DNA from: an uncultured Flavobacteriaceae bacterium
Lineage (GTDB): Bacteria > Bacteroidota > Bacteroidia > Flavobacteriales > Flavobacteriaceae
DNA: 7,353 nt
Reading direction: 5' to 3'
Assembly (NCBI GenBank): GCA_945788155.1
Contig: CALZKX010000196.1
Coordinates: forward strand, 1 to 7,353
The position numbers and the translations under genes are program-made. Below, one piece after another: positions 1-4,959 of the stretch. Every line of letters starts with the position of its first letter. Position 1 is the first letter of the stretch. The notes under the pieces were generated by a model. The model was not told where the DNA came from. It made no database searches and worked only from the letters and a program-made list of their open reading frames with translations.

Positions 1-2056
1 AAGGCAATGAATTAAAGGTTAAATTTGTTTTATAGTCTGCTAATTTAGCAAAACGTTTTGCTTCCTTTTCATTTGTGTCCAATTGGGCTTTATAATCTTG
101 ATAGTTTAAAGAATAATAGTCATTATCTCTAATTTTCTTAATCCATTTGGCGTTTTCATCAATTAGCTTGAGTTGCTCACTTTTTCGCATTCTCTCTTTA
201 CTGTTCTTTATTGTTTCATCATAATCAAAGTAATTACCCCAAGCTTCGTAAGGTGCTGCCTCAATTTTATCCCAAGGCAACGGATTATCTTGGTCTTTTT
301 CGCCTATATCAATATAACTATAACGGTCCGGAACAACTACATCGCTTTCAACTCCTTTCAACTGAACAGAACCTCCATTAATGCGGTAATACTTTTGTAT
401 TGTAAGCTTAATGGCTCCTAAATCGCCTTTGGTGTTACCTCTAAGTATTCTATTTAAATCAAATATTCGTTGTACCGAGCCTTTACCAAAAGTTTGTTTA
501 CTTCCAAGAACAATAGCGCGTTTATAATCTTGTAATGCGGCAGCCATAATCTCGGATGCTGAGGCCGATAGTTCATTAACTAAAATCACTAGAGGGCCAT
601 CCCAGGTTATAGAACGGTCTTTATCACTCAAAACCTCAGCAGGTTCTCCAGTTGTACGAACTTGTACTACTGGGCCATCTTTAATAAAAAGACCAACTAT
701 ATCTATTACAGCTCGTAAAGAACCTCCTCCATTATTTCTTAAGTCAATAACAAGACCTTCCATACCTTCGGCCTTTAAACGTTCTATTTCTTTTTTAATA
801 TCACTTGCGGCATTTCGTTCGTTATTATCGTCGAAATTATCATAAAATCCAGGTAAATTTATTACTCCAAAAATTTTATCATTCTTTTTAACTGTTGACG
901 ATTTTGCGTAGGTTTCTTCAAGTTCAATTACGTCTCTTGGTATTGATAGCTCTTCAATAGTGCCATCTACTTTTTTCAAAGTTAAAATCACATTTGTTCC
1001 TTTTGGACCTCTTATAAATTTAACAGCATCACCAGATCTCATCCCTACAACATTTACACCTTCTTCCTCATCTTCTTGTCTTACTTTTAATATGGCATCA
1101 CCCACTTCAAGCTTGTTTTGTCTCCAAGCAGACCCTCCTGATATGAGTTCGGTAATGGTAATGTATTCGCCTTTTTGTATTAATCTTGCTCCAATACCTT
1201 CGTATTTTCCTGTCATTTGTACATTGAAATCTTCTCTCTCTTCTGGGACAAAATAGTAGGTGTGTGGATCAAACTCTCTAGCAATAGTATTAATATACAC
1301 TGTAAACCAATCTTGACGTTCTCTTTCGCCAATAAAAACATAAAGTTCATCAAGCAATCCCAATGTGGTTTCACGTGCTTCAATTTCTAGCTCAGTATCA
1401 GATTTAACTACAAATTTATTTTCGTTGTCAGTGTTAACAAATTTATTTTTCTCAATATCACTTAAAGCGTTAATTTCTTCGCCACTTAAAGCACTTATTT
1501 CTTCTTTTCTTTTTACATCTGCTTCCTGTTCTAAAATAAAATCATGATAATTAGCAATAGTTGAAAACTTTAATTGGTGTCTCCAGCGTTTTTTCATCTC
1601 TTTTTTTGTACTTGCATAGTTCAAGTTTTCATAATCTGCTTTAAACACCTCATTTTCATTATAATTGAAAGGCGATTTTAAAACTTCTTGATACACTTCT
1701 TGAGATTCTGCTATACGTTGTAACAAACGCTCATAAGTTAAATTGAAAAATGCCACATCGTAAGCCATTATTTGATCGTCCAATTCGGTTTTATACTTCT
1801 CAAATTCTTTTATATCAGACTCATAAAAATAGCGCTTATAAGGGTCTATTTGATCTATATAATCATTAAAGATAGCCTCTGAAAATTTGTCGTTTATATC
1901 TTTAGGCTGAAAATGCGCTTGTTGCAATGCCATAGTGATTAGTTCCATAAGGATTTTATCCTTATCGGTATCGTCATCTATATTTTTTGTAGTAAAACTG
2001 CATGATGCAAATGCCAGTAACAACGTAAGTAGTAAAATATTATAGTTCCTTTTCAT
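1..2056 (-). CDS. prc: Tail-specific (carboxy-terminal processing) protease, S41A family, lipoprotein; C-terminus cut by window edge
   Basis: This is a periplasmic serine protease that degrades or trims proteins from their C-termini. The first 685 codons are visible and there is no stop before base 1. Family members of this layout are about 680-730 residues, so only a short C-terminal piece should be missing. The N-terminus is a lipoprotein signal: a hydrophobic stretch from residue 7, then a lipobox F-A-S-C with the lipidated Cys at 19. In order come an all-helical N-terminal domain (about 30-275), a PDZ domain (about 280-370, with GKYEGIGA at 283-290), the S41 core (about 393-570, with DLRNNGGG at 438-445) and the start of the C-terminal DUF3340-type region (PD at 576-577, LPWD at 593-596). 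The catalytic Ser499 lies in SASASE, Asp510 in QDYKRA and Lys525 in TFGKG, matching the E. coli Prc Ser/Asp/Lys set. The start ATG (2054-2056) is fixed by the signal peptide. The gene is divergent from surE. An 8-residue tandem duplication sits at 185-200. The family assignment is very secure; the substrates are unknown. Confidence 0.96.
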   Translation of the reverse strand, partial: MKRNYNILLLTLLLAFASCSFTTKNIDDDTDKDKILMELITMALQQAHFQPKDINDKFSEAIFNDYIDQIDPYKRYFYESDIKEFEKYKTELDDQIMAYDVAFFNLTYERLLQRIAESQEVYQEVLKSPFNYNENEVFKADYENLNYASTKKEMKKRWRHQLKFSTIANYHDFILEQEADVKRKEEISALSGEEINALSDIEKNKFVNTDNENKFVVKSDTELEIEARETTLGLLDELYVFIGERERQDWFTVYINTIAREFDPHTYYFVPEEREDFNVQMTGKYEGIGARLIQKGEYITITELISGGSAWRQNKLEVGDAILKVRQEDEEEGVNVVGMRSGDAVKFIRGPKGTNVILTLKKVDGTIEELSIPRDVIELEETYAKSSTVKKNDKIFGVINLPGFYDNFDDNNERNAASDIKKEIERLKAEGMEGLVIDLRNNGGGSLRAVIDIVGLFIKDGPVVQVRTTGEPAEVLSDKDRSITWDGPLVILVNELSASASEIMAAALQDYKRAIVLGSKQTFGKGSVQRIFDLNRILRGNTKGDLGAIKLTIQKYYRINGGSVQLKGVESDVVVPDRYSYIDIGEKDQDNPLPWDKIEAAPYEAWGNYFDYDETIKNSKERMRKSEQLKLIDENAKWIKKIRDNDYYSLNYQDYKAQLDTNEKEAKRFAKLADYKTNLTFNSLP
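1459..1504 (-). repeat. Tandem 24-base (8-codon) duplication inside prc
   Basis: Plus-strand bases 1459-1480 and 1483-1504 agree at 19 of 22 positions with a period of 24 bases. In the protein they give EEISALSG (185-192) followed by EEINALSD (193-200). Directly next to it NKFV occurs twice, nine residues apart (204-207 and 213-216), encoded by a shared 13-base direct repeat (1410-1422 and 1437-1449). The stretch lies in the N-terminal helical domain and looks like a lineage-specific linker expansion that keeps the frame. Confidence 0.7.
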
Positions 2057-2210
2057 TTGTTCTTTCTTTTTGGGTGAAATTTTTTTCTAAATTAAAGAAA
2101 AAATTATGCCAATATTGTGTTATGGTACTAATTTTTTGTTAAACAGCATAAAATAAGAATTTTCGAGCGAATTTATTTACTTTTGTAACTTACAATTTTC
2201 TAGTTAAACA
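2057..2210. promoter_or_regulatory. Divergent intergenic region between prc and surE
   Basis: This is the only sizeable non-coding gap in the window. It separates two divergent genes, so it should hold the promoters of both the protease and the five-gene surE-comEC block. It is very AT-rich. It contains an 8-base inverted repeat (TTTTTTCT at 2081-2088, AGAAAAAA at 2096-2103, 7-base spacer) about 25 bases upstream of the protease start, and an 8-base palindrome CAATATTG at 2110-2117. I found no good TAnnTTTG box for the protease; TAATTTTT on the minus strand, just upstream of the inverted repeat, is the closest. The purine-rich AGAAAG in front of the protease ATG is a weak ribosome-binding candidate. 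Role as a promoter region is inferred from the gene arrangement. Confidence 0.6.
2178..2185 (+). promoter_or_regulatory. Candidate Bacteroidota -7 promoter box for surE operon
   Basis: TACTTTTG matches the Bacteroidota sigma-A -7 consensus TAnnTTTG exactly and ends 25 bases before the surE ATG, which would give a short 5' leader of roughly 20 bases. A matching -33 TTTG or TTG is not seen at the usual spacing (the nearest TTG ends at 2138, too far upstream), so the call rests on one box plus position. No Shine-Dalgarno sequence is visible before the ATG, as is normal in this phylum. Confidence 0.45.
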
Positions 2211-2987
2211 ATGCAAACAAAACCACTTATACTTGTAACAAATGATGATGGTATTACAGCTCCAGGAATTCGTACTTTAATTAAAGTAATGAATACCATC
2301 GGCGATGTGGTTGTAGTAGCACCAGATAGTCCCCAAAGTGGCATGGGACATGCCATTACAGTTGATGCCACCTTGCACTGCAGAAAAGAACATATTGATG
2401 ATGGTCCGCAGGAAGAATACAGTACTTCTGGCACACCTGCCGATTGCGTTAAATTGGCCAAACATGAAATTTTAGATAGAATTCCGGATGTATGTGTTTC
2501 TGGCATCAATCATGGGTCAAATTCTTCAATAAATGTGATTTACTCTGGCACCATGAGTGCAGCCATTGAAGCTGGAATAGAAGGCATTCCTGCCATTGGG
2601 TTTTCGTTGTTGGATTACAATTACGATGCAAATTTTGCGCCTTGCGAAAGCTTTATTAAAACAATTACGCTCAATGTGTTAAACAATGGTTTGCCAAAAG
2701 GTGTTGTTTTAAATGTGAATATCCCCAACATCCCTAAAAAAGCTATAAAAGGGATTAAAGTTTGTAGACAAGCAAATGCAAATTGGGTTGAAAAATTTGA
2801 TAAACGCCAAAACCCTCAAGGAAAAGATTATTATTGGTTAACTGGAGAATTTGTAAATTTAGACAAAGGCGAAGATACTGATGAATGGGCTTTGGAAAAT
2901 GGATATATTTCTTTAGTTCCAGTACAATTCGACCTTACTGCCCATCATTTTATACAACAATTAAACTCATGGACTTTTAATGAATAA
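2211..2987 (+). CDS. surE: 5'/3'-nucleotidase SurE
   Basis: SurE is a cytoplasmic, divalent-metal-dependent phosphatase that removes the phosphate from nucleoside 5'- and 3'-monophosphates, and in some species hydrolyses short polyphosphate. The 258 residues match the usual family length of about 250. The metal site is complete: Asp12 and Asp13 in the N-terminal TNDDG motif, Ser43 in APDSPQSGMGHA and Asn100 in SGINHGSN. The family signatures STSGTPADCV (71-80) and VIYSGTMSAA follow. The ATG at 2211 places the first beta strand directly after the start, and a promoter-like box lies just upstream. It is the first gene of a probable five-gene operon. Its last 8 bases overlap the start of the next gene, which points to translational coupling. 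The family is certain. Its link to lipid A and DNA-uptake genes is positional only; the classical stationary-phase survival phenotype is known from other bacteria and is not shown here. Confidence 0.97.
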   Translation: MQTKPLILVTNDDGITAPGIRTLIKVMNTIGDVVVVAPDSPQSGMGHAITVDATLHCRKEHIDDGPQEEYSTSGTPADCVKLAKHEILDRIPDVCVSGINHGSNSSINVIYSGTMSAAIEAGIEGIPAIGFSLLDYNYDANFAPCESFIKTITLNVLNNGLPKGVVLNVNIPNIPKKAIKGIKVCRQANANWVEKFDKRQNPQGKDYYWLTGEFVNLDKGEDTDEWALENGYISLVPVQFDLTAHHFIQQLNSWTFNE

Positions 2988-3261
2988 GAAAGATGTTATT
3001 TTAGGAATATTAATAGGGTTTATAGCCAACACCGTTGGTTTGTACTTTGCAGCAATGCTTTTAGGAAAAGGCGATGATGCATTTACGGTTATAAAAGCCG
3101 CAAGCTCTGAAGGTTTTTTAGGAAAATTGGTTAGTCTTGGAGCTATATTAAATTTAGTAGCTTTCTTTATTTTTATAAAAAAGAAGCAAGACCAACGCGC
3201 CAAAGGTGTACTATTGGCAACTATTTTAATAGCTATTTTAACGTTTGTTATTAAATTATAA
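2980..3261 (+). CDS. Small uncharacterised membrane protein, three predicted transmembrane segments
   Basis: I do not recognise a named family for this 93-residue protein. Hydrophobic segments lie at about residues 6-28, 48-66 and 76-91. The loop between the first two carries KGDD (30-33) and a possible amphipathic helix, and the second ends in the basic cluster KKKQDQR (67-73). By the positive-inside rule that cluster should face the cytoplasm, leaving the N-terminus (MNKKD) also cytoplasmic if only the first two segments are counted as a hairpin. The start ATG lies within the end of surE (8-base overlap, different frame), and the stop is 6 bases before lpxB. Such tight packing between two solid genes, together with a membrane-protein composition, argues that it is a real gene. 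It may serve the inner membrane step of envelope assembly, but no function can be given from sequence. Confidence 0.8.
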   Translation: MNKKDVILGILIGFIANTVGLYFAAMLLGKGDDAFTVIKAASSEGFLGKLVSLGAILNLVAFFIFIKKKQDQRAKGVLLATILIAILTFVIKL

Positions 3262-3267
3262 CACTTT

Positions 3268-4383
3268 ATGAAGTACTACATTATTGCAGGAGAAGCTTCG
3301 GGAGACTTACATGGATCTAATCTAATGAAGGCTCAACAATTTCAAGATGTAAACGCAGCGTTTAGATTTTGGGGAGGCGATTTGATGCAACAAGTTGGCG
3401 GTACTTTAATTAAGCATTACAAAGAACTGGCTTTTATGGGGTTTATAGAAGTTATTATGAACCTTAGAACCATCACTAAAAATCTTAGTTTCTGTAAACA
3501 GGATATTGAAGCCTACAATCCAGATGTGATTATATTTATTGATTACCCTGGATTTAATTTACGTATTGCAAAATGGGCAAAAACAAAGGGGTTTAAAACA
3601 CATTATTACATTTCGCCTCAAATTTGGGCATGGAAAGAAAATAGGATTACTGCTATTAAAAGAGACATAGATAAAATGTATGTGATTCTTCCATTTGAAA
3701 AATCATTTTATGAAGACAAGCATAAATTTCCTGTAGAGTTTGTTGGTCATCCATTAATTGATGCTATTTCAAATAGGGTTCAAGTTGACGAATATGAATT
3801 TAGAACACAACATGAACTAAGTAACAAACCAATAATAGCGTTATTACCTGGAAGCAGAAAACAAGAAATAAAAAAAATGCTTTCCATAATGTTGAGCGTT
3901 GTTAAAAATTTTAAAGATTATCAATTTGTAATTGCTGGTGCACCAAGTCAAGATTACAGTTTTTATGAGCAATTCATTAAAAAATCTAACGTGCATTTTG
4001 TAAGCAATAAAACATATGATTTGTTGAGTGTATCAACAGCTGCTTTGGTCACTTCTGGAACTGCAACACTAGAAACAGCATTATTTAAAGTGCCTCAAGT
4101 GGTATGCTATAAAGGTTCATGGCTATCGTACCAAATTGGAAAACGCTTGGTAAAGCATATTAAATATATATCTCTTGTAAATTTGATTATGGATAAAGAA
4201 GTTGTTACCGAACTTATTCAAAATGATTGTAATACCAATCGTTTAAACATTGAATTACAAAAGATTTTAGATGATTATGAACGTACCAAGTTTTTTATAA
4301 GCTATTATGAACTTGAAAAAAAGCTTGGTGGAAAAGGCGCTAGTAAAAAAGTAGCGCAATTAATTTATAATTCTTTAAATTAG
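3268..4383 (+). CDS. lpxB: Lipid-A-disaccharide synthase
   Basis: LpxB is a peripheral inner-membrane glycosyltransferase (family GT19). It joins UDP-2,3-diacylglucosamine and lipid X (2,3-diacylglucosamine 1-phosphate), releasing UDP and forming the beta-1',6 disaccharide of lipid A, so it is essential for outer-membrane LPS. The 371 residues match the usual 370-390. Signatures in order are GEASGD (8-13), MGFIEV (57-62), IDYPGFN with Asp92 at the position of the essential Asp98 of E. coli LpxB, ISPQIWAW (115-122), VGHPLID (159-165), LLPGSR with Arg197 at the position of E. coli Arg201, and the donor-site SGTATLE (263-269). The start is 6 bases after the preceding stop, with the GEASGD motif immediately behind it, so no earlier start is needed. 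A 6-base inverted repeat (GCGCTA 4337-4342, TAGCGC 4352-4357) lies in the last codons. No other Raetz-pathway gene is in the window. Confidence 0.97.
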   Translation: MKYYIIAGEASGDLHGSNLMKAQQFQDVNAAFRFWGGDLMQQVGGTLIKHYKELAFMGFIEVIMNLRTITKNLSFCKQDIEAYNPDVIIFIDYPGFNLRIAKWAKTKGFKTHYYISPQIWAWKENRITAIKRDIDKMYVILPFEKSFYEDKHKFPVEFVGHPLIDAISNRVQVDEYEFRTQHELSNKPIIALLPGSRKQEIKKMLSIMLSVVKNFKDYQFVIAGAPSQDYSFYEQFIKKSNVHFVSNKTYDLLSVSTAALVTSGTATLETALFKVPQVVCYKGSWLSYQIGKRLVKHIKYISLVNLIMDKEVVTELIQNDCNTNRLNIELQKILDDYERTKFFISYYELEKKLGGKGASKKVAQLIYNSLN

Positions 4384-4404
4384 CATCTATTACATTTAGT
4401 ATTT

Positions 4405-4938
4405 ATGCGATTTTTGCCCTTTATTTTATTGCTTATTATAAGTTTTACATCTTGCAAATCTTCAAAACTTGCAACTAAAAACAAGAGTGAGTCTATTGCA
4501 AAAACGAAGCAGTCCAAGAAAGGGAATCTAGCCTATAAAACAAATCCTGAATACATAAAAGCTCACAATATTGTAACTTTTGCAAATTCATTTGAAGGCA
4601 CAAAATACAAATTTGGCGGTACCACAAAAAAAGGAATGGATTGTTCTGGTTTAATCTATGTTGCTTTTAAAAATGAAAACATTTTGTTACCACGTGTTTC
4701 AAGGGATATGGCAACCAAAGGGTATCCCATTACTTTAAAAGAAGTACAAAAAGGAGATCTCCTTTTTTTTCAAACCAATAAAAATAGACGCGTAATTAAC
4801 CATGTTGGGTTAGTAACCAATGCAAATAACAGAACCATTGAGTTTATTCATTCCACAACCAGTAAAGGTGTGATTACATCTTCTTTATCTGAACGATATT
4901 GGCAATTGGCATTTAAAGAAGCTAGACGGTTTTTGTAA
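4405..4938 (+). CDS. NlpC/P60 family cell-wall endopeptidase, lipoprotein
   Basis: This is probably a periplasmic peptidoglycan hydrolase that cuts peptide stems, as NlpC/P60 cysteine peptidases commonly do between D-gamma-glutamate and diaminopimelate. The 177 residues begin with a short lipoprotein signal (hydrophobic 4-14, lipobox F-T-S-C, Cys17), so the mature protein should be anchored in a membrane. Residues 18-45 are a Lys/Ser-rich linker, and the catalytic domain covers about 52-177. The triad is intact: Cys80 in MDCSGL, His133 in INHVGLV and His149 in EFIHST; the conserved KGDLLFF lies at 116-122. It starts 21 bases after lpxB and ends 21 bases before comEC. The domain stands alone, with no SH3b or LysM cell-wall-binding part, like E. 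coli Spr/MepS. Oddities: the KGDLLFF codons form a perfect 20-base palindrome with a T8 run, and the stop codon lies in a small hairpin. Family secure, exact substrate bond inferred. Confidence 0.94.
   Translation: MRFLPFILLLIISFTSCKSSKLATKNKSESIAKTKQSKKGNLAYKTNPEYIKAHNIVTFANSFEGTKYKFGGTTKKGMDCSGLIYVAFKNENILLPRVSRDMATKGYPITLKEVQKGDLLFFQTNKNRRVINHVGLVTNANNRTIEFIHSTTSKGVITSSLSERYWQLAFKEARRFL
4748..4770 (+). terminator. Terminator-like palindrome plus T8 run, inside the NlpC/P60 gene
   Basis: Two perfect 10-base arms (AAAAAGGAGA at 4748-4757 and TCTCCTTTTT at 4758-4767) meet without a spacer, and the T run continues to 4770, giving eight T in total. In RNA the natural fold is an 8-base-pair stem closing a GATC tetraloop, preceded by A residues and followed directly by U residues, which is the shape of an intrinsic terminator, although only two stem pairs are G-C. 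It encodes QKGDLLFF, a conserved motif of the protein family, so coding constraint may be the whole explanation. Structure is seen directly; any termination activity is inference. Confidence 0.3.
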
Positions 4939-4956
4939 GATTTTTATTATCTTACA
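4934..4956 (+). repeat. Inverted repeat (possible hairpin) spanning the NlpC/P60 stop and the comEC leader
   Basis: TGTAAGAT (4934-4941) and ATCTTACA (4949-4956) are perfectly complementary around a 7-base loop. The left arm contains the NlpC/P60 stop codon TAA (4936-4938) and the right arm ends 3 bases before the comEC ATG at 4960. There is no T run after it, so it is not an intrinsic terminator. It could affect comEC translation or be a processing site. With only two G-C pairs it is weak and could be accidental in such AT-rich DNA. Confidence 0.4.
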
Positions 4957-4959
4957 TAT

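Noticed and set aside
173..421. Plus-strand open frame of 82 codons
   Set aside because: It lies wholly antisense to the C-terminal part of the protease gene, whose frame is supported by catalytic motifs. The translation is low-complexity and matches no family.
960..1547. Two plus-strand open frames, rich in Ser/Thr/Leu, at 960-1256 and 1365-1547
   Set aside because: Both are shadows opposite the PDZ and N-terminal regions of the protease gene; their composition is what antisense of Glu/Lys-rich coding gives.
2204..2509. Minus-strand open frames opposite surE (2204-2509 and 2277-2465)
   Set aside because: The surE frame carries all metal ligands and family motifs, and the antisense frames have no recognisable domain or start context.
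4337..4357. Inverted repeat GCGCTA / TAGCGC with 9-base loop near the end of lpxB
   Set aside because: It is GC-rich for this window but only 6 base pairs, within coding sequence, and not followed by a T run, so it is not a terminator. Too little to claim a function.
4391..4398. TACATTTA before the NlpC/P60 gene as an internal promoter
   Set aside because: It misses the last base of the TAnnTTTG box and has no TTTG at the -33 distance. A match this loose is expected often in AT-rich sequence.
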